In this document: positions 7,538-17,255 of the stretch, piece after piece
How the letters are laid out: every line of letters begins with the position of its first letter
Position numbering within the stretch: the stretch's first letter is position 1
Assembly: GCF_001971705.1 (NCBI RefSeq)
Contig: NZ_CP019327.1
Span: forward strand, 744,001-808,000
DNA length: 64,000 nt
From: Natronorubrum daqingense
GTDB taxonomy: Archaea; Halobacteriota; Halobacteria; Halobacteriales; Natrialbaceae
Reading direction: 5' to 3'
Program-made: the position numbers and the translations under genes
Notes under the pieces: model-generated
Databases searched by the model: none
Seen by the model: only the letters and a program-made list of their open reading frames with translations
Told to the model about the DNA's origin: nothing

Positions 7538-10317
7538 AAGTCGACCGAATCCGCCTATTGAACTTCAAGTGTTACGGCGACGCCGACCTCGAGTTAGACC
7601 GCGGCGTCACGGTCGTCCACGGGGTCAACGGCAGCGGCAAGTCGACGCTGCTCGAGGGCGTGTTCTTCGCACTGTACGGCTCGAAAGCCCTGGCCGATCG
7701 AACCCTCGACGACGTGATCACGACCGGCGAGGAGGAATCCGAAATCGAACTCTGGTTCACCCACGACGGCCGGGCGTATCACGTCGAACGTCACCTCAAA
7801 CTCAGAGGAGACCGGGCGACGACGACCAAATGCGTCCTCGAGACGCCGACCGAGTCAATCGAGGGCGCTCGAGACGTTCGCCGGGAGGTCACGACGCTCC
7901 TGCGGATGGACGCCGAGGCGTTCGTTAACTGCGCGTACGTCCGTCAGGGCGAGGTGAACAAACTCATCCACGCTTCGCCGAGTGACCGACAGGACATGAT
8001 CGACGACCTGCTCCAACTCGGTGCACTCGAGGAGTATCGCGAACGAGCGAGTGACGCCCGACTCGGCGTCAAGACGGTCCTCGACGGACAACGCGAGGTG
8101 CTCGAGAACGTGCGTCAGCAAGTCGAAGAAAAGGAAGACGGTGATCTCCACGACCGGTTAAACGCCCTCGAGTCTCGAAACGCGGAACTTACGAAAGAAC
8201 TCGACAACTACGAAACGCAACGCGAGCAGGCGCGGGAGACGTTCGAAACGGCGAACGACGTCCTCGAACGCCACGCGGAGACCCGCGAAGAGATCGAGGA
8301 ACTCGACGAAGAGATCGACGACTTCCGTTCGAAAATATCCGAGACCGAACGTCAACGCGAGGACGCACACGAGGAGATTCGCGAGAAGTCCGACCGCCGC
8401 GAGGAACTCGACGACGAACGCGAGGCCCTCCTCTCGGACGTCGACCTCGACGTCGATCGAAACGTCAACAGCGACGACGGCGACGATGGCGACGACACCG
8501 AGGACGCCGACGGTAGTACCCTCGAGGCCGTCGAATCCCGGACGGAGACACTCGAGGATCGCGACGACGAACTTCGAGACGATCTCGAGGACGTTCGCGT
8601 CGAAATTACGGAGACGAACAGCGATATCGAGCGACTCCGCGACGACGCATCCGATCTCGAGTCGCAAGCCGAGACGGCACGCGAAGACGCCGAGGATCTC
8701 GCGTCGAAACTCGAGACGGACAAGGATGCTATCGAGGAACGCGAGGAGAAACTCGACGAATTGGACGGGAAAATCGAGACCGAGCGCGAGCGATTTTCGG
8801 AGCCGGAGACGGCGACGCCGCCCCAGTCGGTGAGCGATAGTGACGGTCTGTCGATCGCGCTCGGCGACGCGGAGGCCGCACTCGAGGCACTCGAAGCCGA
8901 CCGCGAGGACCTGACCGACAAGATCGGTGACATCACCGCCGACATTCGGACCATCGAAAACGCGATCGAAGAGGGAGAGACGCTGCTCGAGGAGGGCAAG
9001 TGTCCGGAGTGTGGCCAGTCCGTCGAGGACTCGCCCCACGTCGACGTGCTGTCGGAGAAACGAGACGAACTCGCGGAGCGACGAGAGACGCTCGAGGAGA
9101 GAGAAACCGAGCGCGAAGCGCTCGACGAGCGCATCGAGCGCGTCGAATCCCTGCGAGAAGCCGAACGGCAAGTCGATCGACTCGAGGAAAACCGTGACAA
9201 CATCGCGCGGTTACTCGAGGAAAAACGCGAGACGATTTCCGATCGCCGCGAGCAACGCGAGCAACTGCGGGCGGACGCCGAGGAGTACGAGGCGGACGCC
9301 GAGGACAAACGCGAGCGAGCCGACGAACTCGAGGAATCGGTCGACTCGCTTCGAGGCGATCTTGGCGAGATCAACGGCGAACGAAGCGAGATCAGGGAGA
9401 TGCTCGAGCGCCTGTCACGCGTCGTCGACGTCGAGACCGAACGGTCGGAACTCGCCTCCGGTATCGAAACGCTGCGCGAACGCCGCGACGATTGGCAGAC
9501 GATGAACGACGAGCGCCGCGAGACGCTCTCTGGAAAACGCGAGCGAAAGCGCGACCTCGAGTCCGAGTTCGACGACGAGCGAGTCGAAACAGCACGACAG
9601 GACAAACGAGACGCGGAAGACTACCTCGAGAAAGTCGACGCGAAACTCGAGGACCTCCGGGAAGCGCGCACCGAGGTCCAAAACGAGATCGGTGCCGTCG
9701 AACGCGAACTCGAGGAACTCGAGGAGCTTCGCGACCGAGTCAAGGCCGTCGAAGCGCGCTGTGAGCGACTCCAGTCGCTCTACGACGAAGCTGAGACGCT
9801 ACAAGCGACGTACGCGGACCTTCGAGCGGAACTCCGCCAGCACAACGTCGAAACGCTCGATCGACTCCTCAACGAGACGTTCGAACTGGTCTATCAGAAC
9901 GACTCCTACGCCGGCATCGACCTCGACGGCGAGTACCGACTGACCGTCTACCAGAAAGACGGCGAAGCGCTCGAGCCCGAACAGCTCTCGGGCGGAGAAC
10001 GCGCGCTGTTCAACCTCAGCCTCCGGTGTGCGATCTATCGCCTGCTCGCCGAAGGCGTCGAGGGGGCCGCGCCGATGCCGCCACTCATCCTCGACGAACC
10101 GACGGTGTTCTTGGATTCGGGGCACATCACCCAACTCGTCTCGCTGGTCGAATCCATGCGTGAACACGGCGTCGAACAGATCGTCGTCGTCAGTCACGAC
10201 GAGGAACTCGTCGGAGCCGCCGACTCGCTCGTCCGAGTTCGCAAAGACGCCACCTCGAATCGCTCGCGACTCGAGCGAGGGCGACCGCCGGAGATCGATC
10301 TGCTCGTCTCCGATTGA
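7534..10317 (+). CDS. rad50: DNA double-strand break repair ATPase Rad50
   Basis: 927-residue SMC-like ATPase of the Mre11-Rad50 complex. Walker A (GVNGSGKS) is at residues 30-37, then come a long coiled coil, the zinc hook CPEC at about residues 490-493, the returning coiled coil, the ABC signature LSGGERALFNL near 818 and Walker B LILDEPTVFLD near 851. The start is GTG inside the mre11 stop. An extra Asp-rich stretch in the ascending coil (8460-8515) gives DDGDDGDDTEDADG. The length and domain order match archaeal Rad50. Confidence 0.95.
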   Translation: MKVDRIRLLNFKCYGDADLELDRGVTVVHGVNGSGKSTLLEGVFFALYGSKALADRTLDDVITTGEEESEIELWFTHDGRAYHVERHLKLRGDRATTTKCVLETPTESIEGARDVRREVTTLLRMDAEAFVNCAYVRQGEVNKLIHASPSDRQDMIDDLLQLGALEEYRERASDARLGVKTVLDGQREVLENVRQQVEEKEDGDLHDRLNALESRNAELTKELDNYETQREQARETFETANDVLERHAETREEIEELDEEIDDFRSKISETERQREDAHEEIREKSDRREELDDEREALLSDVDLDVDRNVNSDDGDDGDDTEDADGSTLEAVESRTETLEDRDDELRDDLEDVRVEITETNSDIERLRDDASDLESQAETAREDAEDLASKLETDKDAIEEREEKLDELDGKIETERERFSEPETATPPQSVSDSDGLSIALGDAEAALEALEADREDLTDKIGDITADIRTIENAIEEGETLLEEGKCPECGQSVEDSPHVDVLSEKRDELAERRETLEERETEREALDERIERVESLREAERQVDRLEENRDNIARLLEEKRETISDRREQREQLRADAEEYEADAEDKRERADELEESVDSLRGDLGEINGERSEIREMLERLSRVVDVETERSELASGIETLRERRDDWQTMNDERRETLSGKRERKRDLESEFDDERVETARQDKRDAEDYLEKVDAKLEDLREARTEVQNEIGAVERELEELEELRDRVKAVEARCERLQSLYDEAETLQATYADLRAELRQHNVETLDRLLNETFELVYQNDSYAGIDLDGEYRLTVYQKDGEALEPEQLSGGERALFNLSLRCAIYRLLAEGVEGAAPMPPLILDEPTVFLDSGHITQLVSLVESMREHGVEQIVVVSHDEELVGAADSLVRVRKDATSNRSRLERGRPPEIDLLVSD

Positions 10318-10349
10318 GTGTGCGGGTTGGTGCGTCCCAAAATGGGTCT

Positions 10350-10844
10350 CTAAGACTCGCTTTCTCCCTGTTCGCCCGAAGTCGTTCCCGAGACGTCGAG
10401 GTTCGTGTCACATTCGTCTTCGTCGACGTGAACGACCTCGAGTGCGCGTGTACACAGGTCGGTCACCCGGTAGCCGCGCTCGCCAGCAACGTCGGTTTCT
10501 TCGAGCAGGTTTGCCGCCGTCAACACGGTGAGTCGCCCGTGTAAGTCGCTTTCGCAGAATTCGTACGCATCGAGGAGTGTTCGAACGCCAAGCGGTCCTC
10601 GCTCCTCGAGTTCGATGAGGAGTCCGAGCGTCGCTTCGTCGTGAACCGACGTCAGGAGCACTCGAACCGGCTCGCTGATACCTCGTGTGGCCGTCTCGAG
10701 TGGTAGTTCGTCCTCGAGGTCTTCGAGGCGATCGTTCTGAACGTAGCATTCGTTGCCGTTCTCTGGGTCACGGACCAGACTCGCGTGTTCGGACCGTTTG
10801 AGAAGCAGGTACCGTTTGCCGGTGTCATCTTGGACGGATTTCAT
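10350..10844 (-). CDS. winged-helix-like protein convergent with rad50
   Basis: 164 residues from ATG 10844. The longer frame to 10910 adds a basic, unlikely extension. Residues 1-50 are a beta-rich segment (GKRYLLLKRSEHASLVRDP). The middle, from SVHDEATLGLLIELEERGPLG to YRVTDLCTRAL, has the helix-helix-wing pattern of a winged-helix DNA-binding domain. The tail is acidic and Ser-rich. The stop is only 32 bases from the rad50 stop, so the genes converge. I do not know the family's role; its position beside a repair operon is only suggestive. Confidence 0.65.
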   Translation of the reverse strand: MKSVQDDTGKRYLLLKRSEHASLVRDPENGNECYVQNDRLEDLEDELPLETATRGISEPVRVLLTSVHDEATLGLLIELEERGPLGVRTLLDAYEFCESDLHGRLTVLTAANLLEETDVAGERGYRVTDLCTRALEVVHVDEDECDTNLDVSGTTSGEQGESES

Positions 10845-10994
10845 GTTCGGTCGTGAACGTCCGGTAATAGTCGTTGGGTGACCACTCATGAAGTAGTTTC
10901 GCCTCCACACACTGGGTGGTCGACAGCGACTGATGGGGAACCCCTTGTGGGTGCTGAGTTACGAAACAAGGGAACCGCTATACCACACGGTGAG

Positions 10995-11576
10995 TTAGGA
11001 ATCGTCGGTCGTGTCGTCGGGGTTACTACCGTCGTCAGTATCGTCGGCGTCGTTGGCGTCGTCAGCATCGTTGGTGTCGTTGGCGTCGTCAGCATCAGTG
11101 ATTTCGTCGGCGTCGGACCCGGGGCTATCGGCCGGTTCGGTTTCCGACGAGGTTTCGTCTGCGTTCTCGGCGGCCGTTTCAGCCGAGTCGTCTCTGTTTT
11201 TGAACGCTCGGTACCGGTGTATTCCGAACCCGGTGAGCACGAGTCCGCCAGCGAATAGGTACGTCGCGTACTCCGTTTCGCCCTCGAAGACCAAGAACAG
11301 AGCCGCGAGCGCGTACGCGAAGACGACGACGTTGATGATGAGTACCAGCGCCCAGAAGTCTGTCAGCAGGTCGCTATCGACGTCCACCTCGTCGAACGAC
11401 GCGTCCGGCGTTTCGGTGACGTCGTCTTCGATCTCCGACTGCAAGTCCGACCGGAGTGTCGAACCCGCGCGTTCCGTCGACACCTCCGGAATCGTCAGCG
11501 AGTCCGAATCCGGGTCTCGAAACTCCGCTTCCGGATCGTACTCCTCTGGCTCGTCTTCGGACCGATCAGGTGCCAC
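10995..11576 (-). CDS. membrane protein with acidic ends
   Basis: 193 residues from a GTG at 11576. Upstream in-frame residues are Arg/Ser-rich and look non-coding. The order is: acidic N-terminus, two hydrophobic helices (WALVLIINVVVFAYALAALFLVF and ATYLFAGGLVLTGFGIHRY), then a long Asp/Asn/Ala tail built of repeated DADDAND-like units. The tail is encoded by a near-tandem repeat of GTCGTCGGCGTCGTTGGC words. Function unknown. It lies just downstream, on the same strand, of the 61-residue gene at 11823. Confidence 0.65.
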   Translation of the reverse strand: MAPDRSEDEPEEYDPEAEFRDPDSDSLTIPEVSTERAGSTLRSDLQSEIEDDVTETPDASFDEVDVDSDLLTDFWALVLIINVVVFAYALAALFLVFEGETEYATYLFAGGLVLTGFGIHRYRAFKNRDDSAETAAENADETSSETEPADSPGSDADEITDADDANDTNDADDANDADDTDDGSNPDDTTDDS

Positions 11577-11637
11577 ACTCGAATAGAGGCGCAGACGCAA
11601 TAAAAACCGTTCGCGTTGGTCGCACTCACTCCTCGCG

Positions 11638-11823
11638 TTAGGCGAGTTCGGAGAGCATGAGTGAGTGGGAGGTCTCCACCCACGCGAGCGGATTTTCGGC
11701 GTCGTAGAAGACAACGCCGTCGTCCGTCTCGTAGGATTCGATCGTTTCGGTGCCCGCGAGGTCACTACTCGACTCGCCTCGATCCGTCGTGTCGTCGGTT
11801 ACGTCAGTGGACACTTCGATCAC
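11638..11823 (-). CDS. small conserved-looking acidic protein, 61 aa
   Basis: Starts with GTG at 11823 (MIEVSTDVTDD) and ends SHSLMLSELA. The C-terminal half, ETIESYETDDGVVFYDAENPLAW, is a motif I associate from memory with a small haloarchaeal protein family, without a known function. A TATA-like word (ACATATAAT on the minus strand, about 11847-11855) lies about 25 bases upstream, suiting a leaderless mRNA. The gene is divergent from polB. Confidence 0.65.
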   Translation of the reverse strand: MIEVSTDVTDDTTDRGESSSDLAGTETIESYETDDGVVFYDAENPLAWVETSHSLMLSELA

Positions 11824-11928
11824 CTGTTACTATGCTATGTGTTACCACATTATATGTCTTGTTCCACCTGCAAAAGCTTCCCGGTGAGGTGGATCGAGGA
11901 ACGAATCCATCGGTCGAAGTGTGGGGGT

Positions 11929-11935
11929 TTTTATC
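11929..11935 (+). promoter_or_regulatory. TATA box of polB
   Basis: TTTTATC sits 24 bases before the ATG at 11959, which predicts a transcription start at or next to the start codon (leaderless). Confidence 0.5.
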
Positions 11936-11958
11936 TGGCCGCTCCCAACCCCGATACC

Positions 11959-14679
11959 ATGACTGAGGCGGGCCAGGCCGGACTCGATGCATTTTCTGAC
12001 GAGTCCGCCGAGCGACCGGACGAAGAGGCGGCCGCCGTCGCAGGAAACGGCGGGACGGGCGCTATCGACGTCATCGACGTCGAAGCGGAGACGCTCCCAG
12101 ACGCACAGGGCACACTCGAGCTTGCCGTGATGCAAGTCGACTACACCGTCGCGGGTTACGGCGACGAAGAACGGCCGATCATGCACGTCTTCGGCCGCAC
12201 GCCCGATGGCACCCTCGAGCACGTGCAAGTCGTCGGCTTCCAGCCGTACTTCTACGCGCCGACGGACTCACTCGAGGGGCCGCCCGAAGAACAGTACGAC
12301 CGACTCACCGGGAGCGAGACGGAAGACGAGAACGGCGACTCCTACGAGAGTATCCGTGGCGAGAACCTGACGAAGATTTTCGGCCAGACGCCCCGTGACG
12401 TCGGTCAGATTCGTGACGACTTCGATCACTTCGAGGCCGACATCCTCTTTCCGAACCGGTTTTTGATCGACAAGGACGTTCAAAGCGGCATCCGCGTGCC
12501 GACACGACGTGCCGAAGACGACTCCATCGTCGTCCACCACGAGGAGGTCGACGCCGCCGACGTAGATGCCGACCCCCGCGTCCTGATGTTCGACATCGAG
12601 GTCGAGGATCGACACGGCTTCCCCGAAGATGGCGAAGAGAAAATCGTCTGTCTCACGAGCCACGACTCGTACCGCGACGAGTACGTGATGTGGATCTGTG
12701 GGGCCGATGACGGTGACGGCGAGATCCCCGACGAACTCGAGGAGTACGACCCGATCGAAGGCGAGATCGAACACGAGATTCGCGCCTTCGGCGAGGAGGA
12801 GGCCATGCTCGAGGCGTTCGTCGACTACGTTCGGGAGACGGATCCGGATATCATGACGGGCTGGAACTTCGAGGACTTCGACGCGCCGTACTTCCTCGAC
12901 CGACTCGAGGAACTACAGGGACCCCACCACGACTACGACCTCGAGATCGACCGCCTCTCTCGAGTCGACGAGGTCTGGCGGAGCAACTGGGGTGGCCCCG
13001 ACATCAAGGGCAGAGTCGTCTTCGACCTGCTGTATGGCTACCAGCGAATGGTGTTCTCCGAACTCGATTCCTACCGACTCGACGCCGTCGGCGAGTCGGA
13101 GTTAGGCGTCGGAAAGGAACGATACGCGGGCGACATCGGCGACCTCTGGGAGAACGATCCGACGAAACTCCTCGAGTACAACCTTCGGGACGTCGAACTC
13201 TGCGTCGAACTCGACCGCCAACAGAGTATCATCCCGTTTTGGGACGAGGTGCGAGCCTTCGTCGGTTGCAAGCTAGAGGACGCCCCGACGCCCGGCGATG
13301 CGGTCGACATGTACGTCCTCCACCAGGCCTACGGCGAGTTCGCGCTTCCCTCGAAGGGCCAACAGGAGGCCGGGGAGGAGTACGAGGGCGGGGCCGTCTT
13401 CGAGCCGATTACGGGCGTCAAGGAGAACGTCACCGTCCTCGACCTGAAGTCGCTGTATCCGATGTGCATGACGACGATCAACGCCAGCCCGGAGACGAGA
13501 GTCGACCCCGAGGCGTACGACGGCGAGACCTACGAGGCGCCGACAGGGACCCACTTTCGGAAGGAACCCGACGGCGTGAACCGGACGATGATCACCGAAC
13601 TCCTCGCCGAGCGCGAGGAGAAGAAGTCGCTGCGAAACGAGCACGAACCCGGGACGCCCGAATACGAGCAGTACGACCGCCAACAGGGGGCGGTGAAGGT
13701 CATCATGAACTCGCTCTACGGCGTTTCGGGCTGGGAGCAGTTCCGCCTCTACGACAAGGAAGCCGCATCCGCGATCACCGCGACGGGTCGGGAAGTGATC
13801 GAGTTCACCGAGACGGCAGCGAACGAACTGGATTACACGGTCGCCTACGGCGACACCGACTCGGTTATGCTCGAACTCGGACCCGACGTGCCAAAAGACG
13901 AGGCACTCGAGCAATCCTTCGAGATCGAGGAGTACATCAACGGCCGCTACGACGACTTCGCGCGCGAGGATCTAAACGCCGAGGAACACCGCTTCCAGAT
14001 CGAGTTCGAGAAGCTCTATCGGCGCTTCTTCCAGGCTGGCAAGAAGAAACGATACGCCGGCCACATCACCTGGAAAGAGGGCAAAGATGTCGACACGATC
14101 GACATCGTCGGCTTCGAGTATCAACGCTCGGACATCGCGCCGATCACGAAAGAAGTCCAGCACAAGGTCATCGAGATGGTCGTCAAAGAGGGCGACGTCG
14201 AGGGCGCAAAGGAGTACGTCAACGGCGTCATCGAAGACGTCCGAACGGGCGACATCTCGCTCGAGGAAATCGCGATCCCCGGCGGGATCGGGAAGCGACT
14301 GAACAACTACGATACGGACACGGCACAGGTTCGCGGCGCGAAGTACGCGAATCTCTTGCTTGGCACGAACTTCCAACGTGGCAGCAAGCCAAAGCGCCTC
14401 TACCTCGAGCGAATCGATCCGTCGTTCTTCGAACGACTCGAGGCCGAAGAGGGCTTCGACGCGCGGACGGATCCGCTCTACGGCGCGTTCAAGCGCGATC
14501 CCGACGTGATCTGCTTCGAGTACGACGACCAGATTCCCGAGGAGTTCGAAGTCGACTACGATACGATGCTCGAGAAGACGCTGAAGGGGCCGATATCCCG
14601 GATTCTCGAAGCACTCGGCGTTTCGTGGAACGAAGTCAAAAGCGGCCAGGAGCAGACAGGCCTCGGCAATTTCATGTAG
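11959..14679 (+). CDS. polB: family B DNA polymerase
   Basis: 906-residue replicative-type B-family polymerase. The exonuclease motif I is FDIEVED, motif II is around GWNFEDFDAPYF and motif III is YNLRDVELC. Polymerase motif A is DLKSLYPMCM, motif B is around VIMNSLYGVSGW, and motif C is YGDTDSVMLEL. The start ATG 11959 is supported by the TATA box 24 bases upstream; the long upstream frame is not acidic. Many haloarchaeal polB genes carry inteins at motifs A, B or C. All three motifs are uninterrupted here, so this allele is intein-free. Replication and repair synthesis. Confidence 0.95.
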   Translation: MTEAGQAGLDAFSDESAERPDEEAAAVAGNGGTGAIDVIDVEAETLPDAQGTLELAVMQVDYTVAGYGDEERPIMHVFGRTPDGTLEHVQVVGFQPYFYAPTDSLEGPPEEQYDRLTGSETEDENGDSYESIRGENLTKIFGQTPRDVGQIRDDFDHFEADILFPNRFLIDKDVQSGIRVPTRRAEDDSIVVHHEEVDAADVDADPRVLMFDIEVEDRHGFPEDGEEKIVCLTSHDSYRDEYVMWICGADDGDGEIPDELEEYDPIEGEIEHEIRAFGEEEAMLEAFVDYVRETDPDIMTGWNFEDFDAPYFLDRLEELQGPHHDYDLEIDRLSRVDEVWRSNWGGPDIKGRVVFDLLYGYQRMVFSELDSYRLDAVGESELGVGKERYAGDIGDLWENDPTKLLEYNLRDVELCVELDRQQSIIPFWDEVRAFVGCKLEDAPTPGDAVDMYVLHQAYGEFALPSKGQQEAGEEYEGGAVFEPITGVKENVTVLDLKSLYPMCMTTINASPETRVDPEAYDGETYEAPTGTHFRKEPDGVNRTMITELLAEREEKKSLRNEHEPGTPEYEQYDRQQGAVKVIMNSLYGVSGWEQFRLYDKEAASAITATGREVIEFTETAANELDYTVAYGDTDSVMLELGPDVPKDEALEQSFEIEEYINGRYDDFAREDLNAEEHRFQIEFEKLYRRFFQAGKKKRYAGHITWKEGKDVDTIDIVGFEYQRSDIAPITKEVQHKVIEMVVKEGDVEGAKEYVNGVIEDVRTGDISLEEIAIPGGIGKRLNNYDTDTAQVRGAKYANLLLGTNFQRGSKPKRLYLERIDPSFFERLEAEEGFDARTDPLYGAFKRDPDVICFEYDDQIPEEFEVDYDTMLEKTLKGPISRILEALGVSWNEVKSGQEQTGLGNFM

Positions 14680-14731
14680 CTCTCAGGCTGTGCCAAACTG
14701 GGTATTCTGCCGGCCGGCGTCGACCTGAGAG
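14680..14731 (+). terminator. inverted repeat after polB
   Basis: CTCTCAGG (14680-14687) and CCTGAGAG (14724-14731) can pair around an inner GCCGGCCGGC block, starting right after the polB stop. This is a possible transcript-end hairpin, but no T-run follows immediately. Confidence 0.35.
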
Positions 14732-14792
14732 AACGGTTCGTCGGTGCCGCCTCTGATTCTTGTTTCGGAAAATTATTTTTTCGATCTGAGAC

Positions 14793-14810
14793 CGTATCCA
14801 ATTGGATACG
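14793..14810. promoter_or_regulatory. 18-base perfect palindrome before sufC
   Basis: CGTATCCAATTGGATACG reads the same on both strands. It ends 46 bases before the sufC ATG and lies directly upstream of a TATA-like CCGTTATC (14813-14820), in the position of the TFB-recognition element. This is a good candidate operator for a dimeric regulator of the suf genes. Confidence 0.55.
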
Positions 14811-14856
14811 AAACCGTTATCAGGCAGACGACCCACCGTTCAGACGACAGAGTACT

Positions 14857-15762
14857 ATGGCACGTCTCGAACTACGCAACCTGCACGCAGAAGTAGCGGA
14901 CGGCGACGAGAAGATTCTCGAGGGCGTTGACCTCGAGGTCGAGTCGGGCGAAATTCACGCCCTGATGGGGCCAAACGGCTCGGGGAAGTCGACGACTGCG
15001 AAGGTCATCGCCGGTCACCCGGCCTACGAGGTCACCGACGGTGAGGTGCTCGTCCACCTCGAGGACGACGAGTTCGGCGACGACATCGAGATCGACGAGG
15101 ACCAGCGCACCTGGAACCTCCTCGACCTCGAGCCAAACGAGCGCGCCGCACTCGGCATCTTCCTCGCGTTCCAGTACCCAGCCGAGATCGAAGGCGTCAC
15201 GATGACGAACTTCCTTCGAACGGCGCTCAACGCCAAGATCGAAGAGCGAGAAGAGCTCTTCGAAGAAGAAGACGGCGAAGAAGAAGCGGAGGACGAAGGC
15301 TTCGAAACCTCGCCGATGGAGGGCCCAGCGGACGATGGCGACGTCGGCGTCGCCGAGTTCCAGCAGATCCTTCAGGAGAAGATGGAGCAACTCGACATGG
15401 ACGAGCGCTTCGCACAGCGCTACCTCAACGCCGGCTTCTCCGGCGGCGAAAAGAAGCAAAACGAAGTGCTGCAGGCGGCCATCCTCGAGCCATCGGTTGC
15501 CGTCCTCGACGAGATCGACTCCGGGCTCGACATCGACCGTCTTCAGGACGTCTCGAACGGCATCAACGCGCTTCGTGACGAGCAGGGCACCGGTGTGCTC
15601 CAGATCACCCACTACCAGCGAATCCTCGACTACGTCGAGCCAGATCACGTCCACGTGATGATCGACGGACAGATCGCCAAGAGCGGCGGTCCAGAGCTTG
15701 CCGAAGAACTCGAGGACAAGGGATACGATTGGGTCCGCGAAGAAGTCTACGGCACCGCGTAA
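14857..15762 (+). CDS. sufC: Fe-S cluster assembly ATPase SufC
   Basis: 301-residue ABC ATPase of the SufBCD scaffold. Walker A is GPNGSGKST, the signature is FSGGEKKQNEV, Walker B is AVLDEIDSGLD, and the switch His is in ITHYQRIL. It is longer than bacterial SufC (about 250) because of two acidic inserts, one around EDDEFGDDIEIDEDQ and one around FEEEDGEEEAEDEG, a common halophilic adaptation. First gene of sufC-sufB-sufD; 61 bases separate it from sufB. Confidence 0.95.
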   Translation: MARLELRNLHAEVADGDEKILEGVDLEVESGEIHALMGPNGSGKSTTAKVIAGHPAYEVTDGEVLVHLEDDEFGDDIEIDEDQRTWNLLDLEPNERAALGIFLAFQYPAEIEGVTMTNFLRTALNAKIEEREELFEEEDGEEEAEDEGFETSPMEGPADDGDVGVAEFQQILQEKMEQLDMDERFAQRYLNAGFSGGEKKQNEVLQAAILEPSVAVLDEIDSGLDIDRLQDVSNGINALRDEQGTGVLQITHYQRILDYVEPDHVHVMIDGQIAKSGGPELAEELEDKGYDWVREEVYGTA

Positions 15763-15823
15763 CCGTATTCGACTAGAACAACGGTAATAACCCTACAGCC
15801 GTAACCATATACACAATCACATT

Positions 15824-17254
15824 ATGAGTTCCGAACAAGACCACCTCAAAGAGACAGACACCGAGGCGCGCTTCGAGTTCAAGAAAGAAGAACGCTCGGC
15901 CGTCAAATCTGACAAAGGCCTCACCGAAGAGGTCGTTCGATTGATCAGCGAAGACAAAGACGAACCGGACTGGATGCTCGAGCGGCGTCTTCGTGCGCTC
16001 CAGCAGTACCAGAACATGCCGATGCCGACGGACTGGCCCGGTCAGCCGGACCTGACCGAACTGGACATCGAAGAGATCGTCCCCTACATCCGCCCGGACG
16101 TCGACAAGCGAGAAGGCGTCGACGACTGGACGGAACTCCCCGACGAAATCAAGGACACGTTCGACAAACTGGGCATTCCGGAAGCCGAGAAGAACGCCCT
16201 CTCGGGCGTCGGTGCCCAGTACGAGTCCGAGGTCGTCTACCAGAACATGCAAGACCAGTGGGAGGAGAAGGGCGTCGTCTTCATGAACATGGACAAGGCG
16301 GTTCAGGAGCACCCAGAACTCGTCAAAGAGTACTTCATGACGACCTGTGTGCCCCCGAGCGACAACAAGTTCGCCGCACTCCACGGTGCCGTCTGGTCCG
16401 GCGGCTCGTTCGTCTACGTCCCCGAAGACGTCACCGTTGAGATGCCAGTCCAGGCCTACTTCCGCATGAACTCGGAAGGGATGGGCCAGTTCGAGCACAC
16501 GCTCATCGTCGCCGAGGAGGGCTCGGAAGTCCACTACATCGAGGGCTGTTCCGCACCGAAGTACGGCTCGCACAACCTCCACTCGGGGTGTGTCGAGGTC
16601 TTCGTCGAAGACGACGCTCACGTTCAGTACTCGACCGTCCAAAACTGGTCGAAGAACACGTTCAACCTGAACACCAAGCGCGCCATCGTCGAATCGAACG
16701 GGACGATGGAGTGGGTCTCGGGCTCGATGGGCTCGAAGGCGACCATGCTCTACCCGTGTACGATCCTCAAGGGTCGCGGCGCGACGGACACCCACATCAC
16801 CATCGCCTTCGCAGGCGAGGGCCAAGACATCGACACCGGCGCGAAGGTCTACCACAACGCACCCGAGACGAGTTCGACCATCGAATCCAAGTCGATCTCC
16901 AAAGACGGCGGCCGCACGAACTACCGCGGCCTCGTCCACATCGCCGACGGTGCCGAGAACTCGAGCACTGCCGTCGAGTGTGACGCGCTGATGTTCGACA
17001 ACGAATCGACATCGGACACCATGCCGTACATGGAAATCGAGGAGTCGAAGGTCGACGTCGCCCACGAGGCAACCGTCGGCAAGATCGGCGACGAGGACGT
17101 CTTCTACCTCCAGAGCCGCGGGCTGGACGACGACGACGCCAAGAAGATGATCGTCGCCGGCTTCATCGAGCCGATCACGGAAGAACTGCCGATCGAGTAC
17201 GCGGTCGAACTGAATCGCCTGATCGAACTCGAGATGGAAGGGAGCCTCGGATAA
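15824..17254 (+). CDS. sufB: Fe-S cluster assembly protein SufB
   Basis: 476-residue SufB. It forms the beta-helix scaffold on which Fe-S clusters are built with SufC and SufD. Family landmarks include EGCSAPKYGSHNLHSGCVEV, the QNWSKNTFNLNTKRA segment and the C-terminal region with ESKVDVAHEATVGKIGDEDVFYLQSRGL. A separate weak promoter is possible upstream (CCATATACAC near 15805). One base separates its stop from the sufD start, so those two are coupled. Confidence 0.95.
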   Translation: MSSEQDHLKETDTEARFEFKKEERSAVKSDKGLTEEVVRLISEDKDEPDWMLERRLRALQQYQNMPMPTDWPGQPDLTELDIEEIVPYIRPDVDKREGVDDWTELPDEIKDTFDKLGIPEAEKNALSGVGAQYESEVVYQNMQDQWEEKGVVFMNMDKAVQEHPELVKEYFMTTCVPPSDNKFAALHGAVWSGGSFVYVPEDVTVEMPVQAYFRMNSEGMGQFEHTLIVAEEGSEVHYIEGCSAPKYGSHNLHSGCVEVFVEDDAHVQYSTVQNWSKNTFNLNTKRAIVESNGTMEWVSGSMGSKATMLYPCTILKGRGATDTHITIAFAGEGQDIDTGAKVYHNAPETSSTIESKSISKDGGRTNYRGLVHIADGAENSSTAVECDALMFDNESTSDTMPYMEIEESKVDVAHEATVGKIGDEDVFYLQSRGLDDDDAKKMIVAGFIEPITEELPIEYAVELNRLIELEMEGSLG

Positions 17255-17255
17255 C

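Noticed and set aside
8158-9605. Long open frames opposite rad50
   Set aside because: They are hydrophobic or Ser/Arg-rich shadows of the acidic, GC-rich coiled-coil coding sequence, which is clearly Rad50.
11014-11100. Tandem GTCGTCGGCGTCGTTGGC words, considered as a CRISPR-like or other repeat array
   Set aside because: They encode the Asp/Asn/Ala-rich tail of the membrane protein and have no spacers; a simple coding repeat.
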